64,000 nucleotides of DNA from Rhizophagus clarus (lineage: Eukaryota > Glomeromycota > Glomeromycetes > Glomerales > Glomeraceae), in the NCBI GenBank assembly GCA_015698045.1, contig BLAL01000298.1, forward strand, positions 496,001 to 560,000, in the 5' to 3' direction. Made by a program: the position numbers and the translations under genes. The stretch's first letter is position 1. Each line of letters starts with the position of its first letter. Below are positions 25,301 to 37,626 of the stretch, piece by piece. The notes below the pieces were generated by a model. That model did not search any database, had not been told where the DNA came from, and worked only from the letters and a program-made list of their open reading frames with translations.

Positions 25301-27698
25301 TAAAAAAAGAAAGACATACCTTAGTATTATACTGCACCAAAAAATTCCTATTTTCTTTTGATCAATAGGAATATAGCTTCAAGACTTCCTTTCCTTTGAG
25401 ATGGTAGATAACATCCATTGAATTTATCTTTAACCGATTTTTTGTAACATTCCCGATTTTTTTTTTGCAGTTAGATGTAATGTGAGTAAAGAGTATTCAG
25501 GCAAATTCGTGTATAAGCTAAAACAACCGTCTATCCTTTTGTTTGGAGAGTCTAAAAAAGAAGAAAGGTCAATAGACAGTTTGCATAAGCGACAACGAAA
25601 TGAGAAGGAAATACTTGCCAGTAATTATTGTAATTATTACAATTATCGTAACTGTCCAAACATATCCGAGATTTTATAAAATCCAATATAATTTGTAATA
25701 TCTCTCCCTTAATAAATCAATTCCAATGGTGACAGGGACTGGGATTATGATAAAAACATTCCTGATAACGGGTTGATCTATCGTCTTTTTGCTATGGAGT
25801 TCCTTCTCTATGTCTCCTTTGTCAGAAACACCTTTAAGTTCGTCTTTCCAAGATTCTGATAAATAATTTTTTAGTAGACCTGATGATTTCGATTTTAGTA
25901 TTTTCTGATCTATCAAGTCTAAAGGTGAGTTTCCAGCAAGTGATAAATGAGCGAACTTGAGAGAAAAGGGAAAAATAATAAATGAGCAAGTTTTAGTTTT
26001 TGAGAAAAAGGAAAAAATCTTTTATTTGAGGGTATTATATACTTTTTTCTGAATACATTAAATACATTATGGCTCATAGTATTGACAATTCTTGAAAGAC
26101 TCAATCTTATGACGATTCAGTAAAAAAAAAAAAAAAAAAAAAAATGATGCGAAAAAGACTGATGATCATGAGTGTTTAGGTTACGCAATTTCCGGTCGTC
26201 GTACGGTTGCATAAATGCGTCATTATAATGAGTCACATTAATATTTTTTTTTAATTTATTCAGTGCACCATAGTAAAGTACTAAACAATCTTAAAATAAT
26301 CAATTTAGTAATTTCTTTTAAAAGTAAATTTAATCACGGAATAATAAAATGATTCAAAGATAAAACTTTTTGTAGTCCGTATTTCAACATTGTAGACCCA
26401 AACGATACTAATAAAAAAGCCACAATAGATCGATATTTCCCTTCAAAGAAAAAATTAAGATTCAGTTATTCTCATCTATCAAACTCTTATACGAACTCAT
26501 CGCAACAATTTCTTTCGTAATCTTTATTCTCAAAAATCGGGGCATCAAAAGATCACGTGGTATTAACTAAAAACTTTAACCAAAAGAGGTAATATTAAGT
26601 AATGATTAGATGGGTCTAAAATTAGTGCTAAGCGTTTCAAACTGGTTAACCGAATAGCCGTGAATTTTGAATGATTGATAATTTGCGTCACAGTATTGAA
26701 TTATTAACTTATTTTATCTTAGTCGGATTTTGATATTTCGCGACTTTTATTCACTAACCCAATCCCGACATTAAAAGAATTACATCAATTTGCTAATAGA
26801 TTATCTTGCATCATTTATAATATTTATAATATATTATTTACTTGCGGTATTTTTCCGAATAATGATTATAGATGTCGGGAATTGTGTCTTTATAAGAATT
26901 TTATTTTGATAAAACTAGTAAATCCCATTGTCAAAATTAAGGCTAACTTTCATTATTTCTCCATTTATTCATTAATTTAAATAATTAATTAATTAAACAT
27001 TAATTATAATTATGACTGCAGCACATTCTTTGCCGTACAACTTTTCTACAAATACAAATTGTACAGTATGAAAAAGAGGTGGGTTTTGCTTTCACCATTC
27101 GCTCACTTGCTAACAAGAACGATGCGACAACTTGTAAAACTATTGGTTTAAATGAATTTCTATAGAGTTTTCGAGGAAGAACATTGACGCAAATGGTACA
27201 TTCTATTCTTCCTGTTTAACCCCTAATAATTTCACATAAAACAAATATGCTCACACAAAAGAGATATGTGCGTTATAATAAAGAAAAAAAATATACCCCG
27301 GATTTTATCATACTATTGTTGGTCAGAATCAAAAGGTGGCCACTTTGTTACCCATTTAATATAACGTAGCATCGTACATCTCCGACACCTCCATGCACAA
27401 ATAACGGAAATCGTCAGCCTAAAGTCATTTCACGTGACGATTTTCGGAACAAATTATCTAAAAAAAGTAAAAAAATTTGAAATATAAATTTAAAATTCAC
27501 ATTAGCCCATTTGCTTCATCTCAACTAAATATAGATAATGATCAGCCACTGATCAAATCAATTTTCAATGCCAATATAAAAAATTACAAATTCTAAAATA
27601 TATTTATTTGTAACACAAAAGAAGAAAATCCAATTATGATCTTGCTAATAAAGCTAATTAAAAATTTAGCAAAATGAGTATAAAAAAAAACGCACTAC

Positions 27699-27733
<35 letters not shown>

Positions 27734-28035
27734 TTTCCTGAGAAAGTAGTTTCGATGGCATTGTAATTTATAAAATTGACCCGCGTCAATTAAAATAATA
27801 GATTTTTATTCAAATTTATTATTTTAAAAATAACTGATTTGGTTAAATTAATATAGTGTATATAATAATAGATAGTGTAATCATTATTATATAAAAATTG
27901 TAATTTATGAATAAAAATATTTATTGAATATCCAAAAAAAAAAAAAGATTATAAATATTTTTTTCTTGGGATTAATTCAACTAAAATTTACAATAGCCGA
28001 TAAGCAAATAGACAAAATTTATTGCGACGAAAAAA

Positions 28036-29699
28036 ATGGATCCTTTCAGTTATCTTTGGATATTTATTTTAGGAGTAATTATGTCTTTCTATGATGGTTT
28101 TAGTATTGGAGCAAACGACGTCGCAAACAGTTTTTCAACGTCTGTCGGTTCAAGATCACTTACATTAAAACAAGCTTGCACTATTGCTGTATTTACCGAA
28201 TTTAGTGGTGCTGTCTTATTTGGTCAAAGAACAGCCGAAACCATTCGTGGTGAAATTATAAAGGTCGAACTATTTCATGATAGACCAGACTTACTCATGG
28301 TATATAAATTTTTAATTTATCTACACGTTTCTTAGTAATGAATTTTAAATTAAAAGTATCTTTAACTTTTAGTTGGCTATGGTATGTGCATTATTCGGAT
28401 CTGCAACGTGGGTTATTTTTGCTTCTTCAAAAGGATGGCCTGTGTCGACTACGCATTCAATTGGTTAGTAGTGTTCATTCACGTGATTTCTTTTTTAACC
28501 ATAATCTGATGTACGTATATAATATATTTTAGTCGGAGCAATTATTGGAACTGGTGTTGCAGCTTTTGGAATGGTATGCTATATATCAATCTGATTACAC
28601 ATGTATTCATAGTATTCAAAGTATTCAAAAAATTTATTTTTTTTTTTAAATCAAGGAAGCTGTTGATTGGTCATATAATGGAGTCGCAAAAATAGTTACA
28701 TCATGGGTCTTTTCACCTTTAATAGCTAGTGTAACAGCTTCGATTATCTTTTTGTTAACAAGATATTTTGTTCTGATGCATCAAGATACTTCATTCCAAC
28801 GCGGTTTAGTTGCTGTACCCATTTATTTTGGGATTACTATAGCTATAAATGTTCTTTTCCTTATAGCTAATGGTGTAAACTCCTTAAATCTTGATAAAGT
28901 TCCAGCCATAATCATTGCACCTATTGTTGTTGGTATAACGCTAGTAATGTCAGCATTTTCATATTTTTTTTACGCACAGTGGTTAAGTATGTTTCATAAT
29001 TTCTTCATCTATAATTAAATATATATTATTTGTGGATATGATATGTATTAATTTTTGATTATAATTTTTTAGGACGTAAGATTCTTGGAAAAGAAAATAA
29101 TCTTAAATGGTATCATATATTTGTTATTCCATTTATTGGACCTCGATATGAAGAAAGTTCCGATTCTATAGAGATGGGTGACCGAAATCCTACTAAAGAT
29201 ACAGTTGAAGGAGATTCAATAACTTCAATTGAAAATGAGAAATCATCAGTGCGAAAGCTTTTTAAAAAATTGTTAGGTTTACTTCAAAGTGGTGTTGAAA
29301 AAGAAGTAGCTGATTATAGAGCACATGAAACTAGAGAGATGCATGATAATGCTACCAAATTCGATAGGGATACAGAAAGATTATATTCTTTTCTTCAAAT
29401 TATGACTGGATCTTTTGCATCATTCGCTCATGGGTCAAATGATGTTGCTAATGCTGTTGGACCATTGGCTACAATATATCTCATTTACGCATCTGGTGAA
29501 GTAGATCCATCAGGTAGATCACCTGCACCACTTTGGCTATTGGCTTTGGGTGGTGCTGCTATCGATGCCGGACTATTATTTTATGGTTACCATGTAATGA
29601 GATCACTTGGTAATCAAATTACTTATCACAGTCCGTCTCGTGGTTTCTCTATGGAATTGGGCACATCATTAACAGTATTAACAGCTTCAAAAGTTGGTA

Positions 29700-29739
<40 letters not shown>

Positions 29740-30064
29740 CGAAATTCACAATTTCACATTCTAACTTTCTTATTCAAAATATAAAGGGTTTCCTATATCA
29801 ACGACCCATTGCATTACAGGAGCAACTGCTGGTGTGGGTTTATGTAATGGAAAATGGAAGGCCCTTAACTGGAAGCTCTTAGCATGGTGCTTCTTTAGTT
29901 GGGCATTGACTGTACCGGTACTTGATATTATTTATTTGATAAAGTTTCACGGTTCTTTTACTTAAATGCTAAATTGTTGTTATTATTATTACTCTTATTA
30001 GGCGGCTGCAGCTATTGCTGGTTGTTTATACGCTTTTGCTATACATTCACCACGACTAGATTAA
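28036..30064 (+). CDS. PHO89: PHO89-type sodium:phosphate symporter (PiT family)
   Basis: Seven exons join in frame: 28036-28299, 28373-28463, 28533-28573, 28656-28986, 29073-29696, 29787-29917 and 30002-30064, all with GT-AG introns, giving 514 residues, close to yeast Pho89. The family's twin signatures are present: GANDVANSFSTSVGSRSLT near residue 25 and HGSNDVANAVGPLATIY in the second half, together with the paired STTH motifs (GWPVSTTHSI and GFPISTTHCI) of the inverted-repeat fold. A hydrophilic, charged loop of about 110 residues lies between the two halves. The protein should import inorganic phosphate with Na+ (or H+) at the plasma membrane, which matters in a mycorrhizal fungus. Intron 5 starts with a run of more than 30 A just after the donor. 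Assignment is firm; ion coupling is inferred. Confidence 0.94.
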
Positions 30065-30414
30065 ACTCAGGCTACGAGATATTAACATTTAATCAGAATC
30101 ATTCGATAACCCAATCGATCCTCTGAAAATTCATTGAGAATATATACTGTATGCCGTATTATAATTTAAATTTGGGTAGTTGGATGTTGTAAATTTTTTT
30201 TTTTTTTTTGTATTTTTATGGTTTTTTTCCTTTAAATAACACCAAAAAATTATAAATTGTATGATTTCCTTTCTTGTAATTTTTTTTTTAAGGAAAAAAA
30301 AAAATATTTATTTTATTTTTGGATGGTACATTAACTGCATTAAGTATTTGTAATTTTACACTTAAAAAAAAGATAATCAAGTTACCAATTACTATTATTT
30401 ATTAATATTTAATT

Positions 30415-30445
<31 letters not shown>

Positions 30446-31405
30446 GGATTGTTCTTTTTTTTTCTGTGAAAAGGAAGGATTTGGAAAAAAAAAAAAATTT
30501 AAGAATTTTAAGATTGCACTATTTTTTTTTGTAAATGTCAAAACATTCATCATTCTATAAATGCATTTAACAATAATAATAAAAAATCGACACACTATAA
30601 AATAATAGAAAGAATGATTTTCGATAATTATTAAATTTCTTTTTCCGTTCTTTAGGACGCTTCGCTTTTTTTACTGCGGTTGAAACGATTAAGTTATTTT
30701 AACTTGACCATTCACTAATATCGGATTGATAATGGTGTTCCCCAACTTTTTTTTTTTTTTTTTGATCAAAACATTAATAAAATTAATAAAAAGTATAAAT
30801 TTTTTAATTATTTATGAAACATTGTTACCGGTACCACAGTCAGTACCACTGGTATCATGTTACACTGACGGAAATTTTACTATTTCATCCAATAAATTAA
30901 ACACGTTTATATATTTATCAAGATTTCTTTTCCTAAAGTTTTAACAATAATGGCAAATTGGCTTGTTTTTTATTACATTTAAGGATCATAATAATGCGGG
31001 TACAGCGGGCACAATAGGCAACAAAAATAAATAATCCCTGAAAAAATATCCGAATATGCAGCAAAAATCACAAATCAAAGTAATCTTTGCCCTTATATCA
31101 TATTATAGTTTATTACTGTAAAAAGAACTGATCTTCATTTATATATTATATCAGATATATCAATGTAGAATTAACGATTATTTGTTATTAAAAAGAGATG
31201 GATCTCGGGATTCCCGTAATGAATTTCATGCGTACGAAGATAAGATCGTTTTCTCACTGGTTTATACGTGTATTCTGGACAATTTTGGGATATTTATAGA
31301 AAATTAGAACGTAACATTATATTTGCAACTCATAATTAATAGTGTATTATCATTATAAACTGATTTTTTTAAAAAATTTTGTTATATATTATCATAGGTT
31401 CGGAA
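30065..31405. other. Intergenic region downstream of PHO89
   Basis: This holds the PHO89 3' end. It has many A and T homopolymers (T-runs near 30190, 30417-30445 and 30748), which create spurious lysine- or phenylalanine-rich ORFs. No gene is supported. Confidence 0.5.
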
Positions 31406-31490
31406 CTGTGAATATCAATGATTTTCACGGCCGCCGTGAAAATCAATGATATTCCACAGTGATTCAATATTGATATACTGTGGGAATTTT
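31406..31490. repeat. Near-perfect long palindrome with a nested second one
   Basis: Arms at 31410-31431 and 31433-31454 are 22 bp each, with one mismatch and a one-base spacer, centred on GGCCGCC. With a single-base bulge the pairing extends outward through CTGTG and CACAG. The right flank then forms a second, looser palindrome (CCACAGT near 31454 and ACTGTGG near 31479) around TCAATATTGA. The shared word CAGT/ACTG links the two. Such a structure would extrude as a cruciform or form a long RNA hairpin. Confidence 0.8.
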
Positions 31491-31561
31491 AAAAAAAGGA
31501 GCCGTGGGATAAATAACGTTAAATGGTTTAAAGAAATTCCCATGTCAAAAACAAAATTATT

Positions 31562-31590
31562 CTATTTATTTATTTATTTATTTATTTAGC
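31562..31590. repeat. TTTA tetranucleotide microsatellite
   Basis: About seven copies of ATTT run without interruption, ending at an AG-GCAG-like word. It lies in intergenic DNA and is expected to be length-variable. Confidence 0.9.
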
Positions 31591-31959
31591 AGTTAAAAAA
31601 TTCTGTATTATAAAAAAATTGATACATGATGAATAAATAATATCAAATCATATATTAAATTATTAAAATAGGTATTTATATATTTTCTTTAATTTTATTT
31701 AAAAAAAAATATTTATATATATAAATTGAGAATTGTAAAGTCATATTTGAAATTTAAACTTTATTTGATTTTTCTTATTTTCCGATTGCTATTAAATATT
31801 TCTTTTTTAGAATATAACTATAGTAACTAAAATAATTCAATTTTAAAAAACATTTATCAGAAAGTTAAGATAAACTTTAAATCAGAAAGCTTTAATAAGT
31901 ATAATAAAAAGATTGATAGCAACTTCAATTACAATTATAATAAAAAATTCTTTTGGGAT

Positions 31960-32038
31960 AGTGACATATATTAGCTAATATTTTTTTACTATAGGTGCTT
32001 ACTCCCACCCCCTAAAATATTAGCTAATATATGTCACT
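31960..32038. repeat. Perfect 25-bp inverted repeat (hairpin element)
   Basis: The left arm, 31960-31984, begins AGTGACATATATTAGC. The right arm, 32014-32038, is its exact 25-bp complement. The 29-base loop contains a C-rich patch (CTCCCACCCCC). No mismatch in 25 bp suggests a recent or maintained structure. It could be a tiny non-autonomous element or a source of hairpin RNA. Confidence 0.8.
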
Positions 32039-32956
32039 GCCTTACTCTTTAAACAAATATTTTTTTAATATACTCAAAGTTATATTTAATAAAAACTTTA
32101 TTTATAAATGTAAACTGATAAAAATAAACAGTTTTTTTTTTTATTTTTATTAAGTAATACAATTTTTAATATTGGTATTAATGCAATTTTTTTGCTGATC
32201 ATATTTTAATTAATGATTAATATGTGATCTGAAATGACTGCTGTATACATGTTGCCAAAATTGGCCAAAATTATTTCTGAAATTGAAAGTCTAAAGGCTA
32301 AAATTGGCTAGAAATATTTTAGTAATTTGGTTAAAACTCCGCATGAGCCGGCTCAAGTCAAGCTACAATCTGGCTTGGCTTGAAAAAAAAATTCTGACTT
32401 GAACCAAAATGAGTCAAACCACAAAAAATCTTGGCTCGACTCATTCAAGCCAAGCTGAGCCATGAAAAATTCTGGCTCAAGCCAAGTTGAGCTTGAGCTG
32501 ACTCAAGCTGGCTCAAACTTTATTATCAAAAAAACAAAGCTGAAATCAGATGTTTTTATATATAAAGTTACAAAAAAAAATACTGGAACTAATAGTCCTG
32601 ATCTTTCTATTCATAAAATTGAAAAAAAAATGCCAGAACTAATGGTCCTGGCAGGACCTCAAATAATACTAATATAACTCATATACAGGTTTGCATAGAG
32701 TTTATATGAAATTACTTTTTAAACTTACAAATTGAGTTTGCGTAGATTGGTCAATTTGGGAGTAACTCATATATTATGTTTGCATAGAGTTTATAATAGA
32801 TATATGTGGATTTATTTTTAAAAAATACTAATTTTGGTAAATTAAATTACTCGGTATTTACCAAAATTTATTTTATTTTATTTATTTTTTCACTTTTTTT
32901 CAGTATTTTATATTAAATTTATTTATTTTTATTATTCTTTTTCAGTTTTAATACCC

Positions 32957-33689
32957 TAATTCCAAAAGCCTGATCGTATTTTTTGCCTGGCAACACTATA
33001 AAAAATAAAAAAAAATAATTAATTAGTTAAAAAAATACTGAAAAACACTTCCTTCCCTCCCTCTTACCTTAATTTCAAAAGTCCAGTCATGTTTTTCATC
33101 TGGCAATACTATAAAAAATAAAAAAAAATCAATAACTTAATTAGTTAAAAAAAAAATAACAAAAGACACCTCACCCACCCTCCCTTACTTTAATTCCAAA
33201 AGTCCAGTCATGCTTTTCATCTGGCAACACTACAAAAAATAAAAAAAAAATAATTAATTAATTAGTTAAAAAAAATTATTGAAAAACACTTCTCTCACCC
33301 TCCCTTACCTTAATTTCAAAAGTCCAGTCATGCTTTTTATCTGGCAATACTACAAAAAAATAAAAAAAAGTTAATACTTAATTAATTAAAAAAATAACGA
33401 AACACCTCTCCTAACCCTTCCTTACCTTAATTCTAAAAGTCCAGTCATGCTTTTTGTCTGGCAACACTACAAAAAGTAAAAAAAATTAATACTTAATTAA
33501 TTAAAAAAAATAATGAAACACCTCTCCCAACCCTCCCTTATCTTAATTCTAAAAGTCCGACCATGCTTTTCATCTGGCAACACTACAAAAAATAAAAAAA
33601 ACAATTAGTTAAAAAAAATACTGAAAAACACTTCCCCACCCCCCCTTACCTTAATTCCAAAAGTTCAGTCATGCTTTTCGTCCAGCAAC
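32957..33689. repeat. Tandem array of about 115-bp units, left portion
   Basis: Seven units start near 32957, 33066, 33184, 33304, 33422, 33538 and 33648. Each carries CTTACCTTAATTCCAAAAGT, then CAGTCATGCTTTTCATCTGG, then CAACACTACAAAAA, then an A-run, TTAATTAATTAGTT and a C-rich CACTTCCC tail. Units differ by scattered substitutions. The seventh unit is cut by the hAT transposon exactly after ACTACAAA, and the array resumes on the other side. Confidence 0.85.
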
Positions 33690-33697
33690 ACTACAAA
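33690..33697. repeat. 8-bp target-site duplication, left (ACTACAAA)
   Basis: ACTACAAA immediately precedes the hAT left end and is repeated exactly at 37148-37155 after the right end. It belongs to the consensus of the 115-bp repeat unit, which shows the insertion site directly. Confidence 0.9.
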
Positions 33698-34021
33698 TAG
33701 TGTTTCGATCCGGATAGAAACTGTTATCCGGATAAATTAAAAAAATTATCCAGTTTTTATCTGGATAATCCAGTTCAGATAAAAATCCAGATATATCCAG
33801 ATAGAAACCGAAATCCGGATAAAAATTATACAATTTTTTTTTGTAAATCAAGAAATTTATAGCATATATTAGATTTAATTCATAGCATAGATTTAATTAA
33901 ATTCGCGGCATTTATTTAATTATTTTCGTGGCATTTGCTTAATTAATTTCGTAGTGTTTATTAGTTTAATATCATAGTATTTTCTTAATTAATTTTGTAA
34001 TTAACTTCATTTATGTCTTTG

Positions 34022-34192
34022 TTTAATTATTTTCGTGGAATTTGTTTAATTATTTTCGTGGAATTTGTTTAATTATTTTCGTGGAATTTGTTTAATTATT
34101 TTCGTGGAATTTGTTTAATTATTTTCATGGAATTTGTTTAATTATTTTCGTGGAATTTGTTTAATTATTTTCGTGAAATTTGTTTAATTAAT
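34022..34192. repeat. 23-bp tandem repeat in the hAT 5' region
   Basis: The unit TTTAATTATTTTCGTGGAAT plus TTG repeats seven to eight times with few changes, at 34022, 34045, 34068, 34091, 34114, 34137 and 34160. More diverged forms extend upstream to about 33890. It lies between the left hAT terminus and the transposase start, where it could affect spacing or expression. Confidence 0.9.
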
Positions 34193-34460
34193 TTCTTATT
34201 ATTAATTTCATGGAATTTATTAAATTTGTAGCAATAAAATTTTGTAAAATTTTACAATATTAATCAGATAAATTTATTATTTAGACCTATTGATTTATGA
34301 CAATTATTATTTGTTTATTAAAACTTTTACAAATAAAATCACAGTTAATTCAGTTCTAAGCCATAATAAAGATTAATAAATACTGTACATTCCCTTGTTG
34401 AATTTTTCATAATTTCAATTAAAGTTTATTTTATTGAAAGCTAAAATAATTCACAAAATT

Positions 34461-36781
34461 ATGGAAAATAACAATGATCAAGATTACATTATTACCTTAA
34501 GTGAAAATGAAGATTCTAGTGATAAAATTGTTGAAATTACTCCAACATCACTAGCAAAGAAAAAAAGAGGACGTCCTGCAAAATTATCTAAAGCCCTTGG
34601 AAAACAAAAAATGACAAATACTACACTAGAATCAACAGATCGAGCACCAAATGATTTAAATCTCTTTAAACAAACTGCTGCAATAATTAAACCACAAACA
34701 AAAGTAAGTTGGGTATGGGATTATTTTATTAGAAAACAAAATGATAAAGGAGAAATACGTGCATATTGTCAGTTTTTATTAGATGATGGAGAAAAATGCT
34801 CAAAAAATTACAAATATGATGGGTCTACAGGAAATCTCAGTTACCATCTTGTTAAACATGGAATTATACCACCTCTAGAAAGCGGCATTATATCACCAAT
34901 GCATACTCAATCTGCATCCAATAAAAATGGACAAAAAGAAAAAGAATTATCAACACTACGGTGGATTTTACTTACAACTCAACCATTATCAACCATAACT
35001 CAAAAGGCATATATTAAGCATATGTATATTATAGATCCACAATTTACAGTTCCTGGAGAAAAAAAATTAAGAATGATGATTGCTCGCAGTTATGGGTATA
35101 ATAAAGAAAAATTGAAACTGCTTTTAAAAACTGCTCAATCAATATCTTTAACTACTGATTTGTGGTCTTCTCGTTCAAAACATGAATATTTAGGCTTAAC
35201 AGCAACTTGGATCAATAAAAATTTTGAAATAATGGATGTTTTGCTTGAAATATCCTATTTTCCAACACCACATACTGCAAAAGCAATTACTGAAGGTATT
35301 AAAAATGCTATGCAAAAGTGAAAAATTGAAAATCTTGTTGTATCAATAACAACAGACAATGGAGCAAATGTAGTAGCTGCTATTCGAGATTTAACACCAA
35401 TTAAAAGATTCTCATGTGCTGCTCATACTTTGCAGCTGGCAATTAGTAAAGGATTAAAAGTTGTAGAAATTTGGTATCACGTACAAAACAACTAATAAAA
35501 TTTTTTTCTACTCAAAAACAAATTGAACGATTGATTAAAGTGCAAAAAGAGATTGGTTATGAAGAACCATTACATTTAATACAAGATATATCTACTAGGT
35601 AAATATTTTAATTCAATTTAATTATTTAATAAATTTTATCCTAATTTATATAATTATTGTTGTTTAATTACTTAAGGTGAAACTCTTCATATTTGGCATG
35701 GGATCGGCTGATTTTTCTTCAATATGCTGTGCTTCAACTTAGTGTAAACTTGTCTTGTTCTCTTATATCTGAAGAAAAAACTGATGGAATTAGATTAAAA
35801 AAAATTATGATAAAAGATAATGAATGGGAGTTATTAGATGAATTATGTAATATTTTGGCACTATTTGAGAAAGCTACACGAGATTTTTCTGGAAATACTT
35901 ATGTTACATTAAGTCAAATGTTTCCTATTATTACAGATCTCACAAATTCTTTAAAACCATCTGATAATTCATATGAAGTATTAGAAGATTCTGATAATAA
36001 TACTATTAATTCTGATATAGTAGAAGAAGAAAGTTCACAAATTGAAGTAGATTATAGTAATATTTCAGAAGTATTAAAAAATGTAAAAAATAAAATTTAT
36101 TTAGGTTTGAAACATTATTGGGCAATGCCAGATAAGTTTGGCATTATGGCAGCACTTTTGGATCCAAGGTATAAAGATCTTAATTTTATAACTGATGAAG
36201 AAACAAAAGTAAAAATTCATTCAAGTTTACAAATACAATATGATCAATTAAAGAGAGAAATGCAGCAACAAACTAGTACTCCACCATCACCCACAATTTC
36301 AACAATTTCAACTACCTCAACAAGTTCAACTCCTAGCATAAGATCTTTACATGAGCATCAAGAAAGACGTCAACAAAAAGTAAAAAAAGTATTTCAAACA
36401 AAAGAAAGTTCTACTTCATCATCAGCAATAGCTGATGAAATTACTACTTATTTTCTTTTACCAGTTGCTAGGGAAAATAAAAACCCATTAGATTGGTGGA
36501 AATCAAAACAGGAAATTTTTCCAGTTCTTTCTATTATTGCATGAAAATATTTAGGAATTCCTGCTACTTCTGTAGCTTCTGAACGACTTTTCTCAGATGC
36601 AGGAAACCACATTACAGCAAAAAGAAGCTTATTGGATCCTGCTTTATTAGGTAAAATGGTATTTTTAAAACGTAACATGAAAACTATGGATCATATTAAT
36701 ATATTTCCACCAGATTTGGATGTGGAAAATAATAATTATGTGGAAGATGAACACGAATTGGAAGAATTATTAGATAAATGA
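34461..36781 (+). pseudogene. hAT transposase, BED finger, inactivated
   Basis: Two exons, 34461-35598 and 35677-36781, flank a 78-bp GT-AG intron. The start is the ATG at 34461. The N-terminal part has an AT-hook-like KKKRGRPAK (near residue 35) and a BED-type zinc finger (SWVWDYFIRKQND, with Cys, Cys, His and His further on). The catalytic core has ITTDNGANVVAAI and FSCAAHTLQLAISKGLK. The C-terminal dimerisation region has NPLDWWKSKQEIFPVLSIIA and [20 protein letters not shown], ending LDK before TGA. Lesions are TGA at 35319-35321, a one-base frameshift near 35475, TGA at 35678-35680 just after the intron, and TGA at 36542-36544. A low-complexity Ser/Thr stretch lies near 36280-36430. No active transposase can be made from it as read. 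Confidence 0.9.
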
Positions 36782-37147
36782 TATTACATTTTTCATTATT
36801 TTTTTTATTAAATGTATTGAATTTTATTCTATTAAATATTTTTTATTAAATGTATTAAATTTTATTTTATTAAATAAAGAATTTTATTATAAGAATATTT
36901 ACACGTTTTTAATTATTAAATTATTCTATCATATACTTTGAAATAAAAATGAAAATTAAAAGAACTATTATTTAAGATATTTAATATTAAAAAATTTTTT
37001 TTTTATATTTTTTATCCGGATACTGGATCTGACCTGGATATTTTTATCTGGATAATTATCTGGATAAAAATTGCGTTTATCCGGATATCCGAAAAAATAA
37101 ATTATCCGGGTCCAATCGGTTGGACCCGGTCACAGATCAAAACACTA

Positions 37148-37155
37148 ACTACAAA
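37148..37155. repeat. 8-bp target-site duplication, right (ACTACAAA)
   Basis: Exact partner of 33690-33697, directly after the right hAT terminus. Confidence 0.9.
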
Positions 37156-37626
37156 AAATAAAAAAAAAGTAATTAATTAGTTAAAAAAAATTACTAAAAA
37201 ACACTTCCCCCATCCTCCCTTACCTTAATTCTAAAAGTCCGGTCATGCTTTTCATCTGGTAATACTACAAAAAAATAAAAAAAGTTAATACTTAATTAAT
37301 TAAAAAAAACAACAAAACACCTCTCCCAACTCTCTCTTACCTTAATTCCAAAAGTCCGATCATGCTTTTCATCTGGCAACACTACAAAAAGTAAAAAAAA
37401 AGTTAATACTTAATTAATTAAAAAAAAAATAACGATACACCTCCCCAACTTCTCCCTTACCTTAATTCCAAAAGTCTGGTCATGCCTTTCGTCTGGCAAT
37501 ATTACAAAAAATAAAAATAAAAAATAATTAATTAATTAGTTAAAAAAAATACCAAAAAACACTTCCCATCCTTTCTTACCTTAATTCTAAAAGTCCAGTC
37601 ATGCTTTTCATCTGGCAACACTACAA
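37156..37626. repeat. Tandem array of about 115-bp units, right portion
   Basis: The array continues in the same orientation after the hAT, with units near 37222, 37339, 37460 and 37577. Adding both parts gives about eleven units. The last unit ends in CTACAAAAATAAACTG, where the homology stops. Confidence 0.85.

Larger units (their letters stand above)
22766..28035. other. Long gene-poor stretch upstream of the phosphate transporter
   Basis: No supported gene. It contains an extremely A+T-rich block (about 23570-24880) and a pair of about 95-bp direct repeats (about 24915-25300). ORFs at 25482-25679 (plus) and 25674-25916 (minus) overlap end to end, have no recognisable domain and are left unassigned. 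Long poly-A runs occur at about 26119-26143 and 27708-27733. The last few hundred bases hold the 5' region of the PHO89-type gene. Confidence 0.5.
33698..37147 (+). mobile_element. hAT superfamily DNA transposon, 3450 bp, defective
   Basis: The left end reads TAGTGTTTCGATC. The right end in complement reads TAGTGTTTTGATC, giving 13-bp terminal inverted repeats with one mismatch. The target duplication is 8 bp, diagnostic of hAT. Subterminal regions at both ends carry several ATCCGGATA- or ATCTGGATA-type words (left 33709-33830, right 37014-37105), the usual transposase-binding clusters. Inside are a 23-bp tandem repeat and a degenerate transposase gene on the plus strand. It sits within a unit of the 115-bp tandem array, so it is younger than that array. 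It is not autonomous, but its ends look intact and might still be mobilised in trans. Confidence 0.92.

Noticed and set aside
25482-25916. Convergent short ORFs on both strands
   Set aside because: No domains. The plus frame follows an intron-like TTTTGCAG, but no upstream exon is evident.
34434-34460. Longer transposase start
   Set aside because: The upstream codon is TTG. The first ATG in frame is at 34461.
35319-36544. TGA read as tryptophan in the hAT gene
   Set aside because: The intact genes here use TGG for Trp, and the hAT gene also carries a frameshift. Decay is the simpler explanation.
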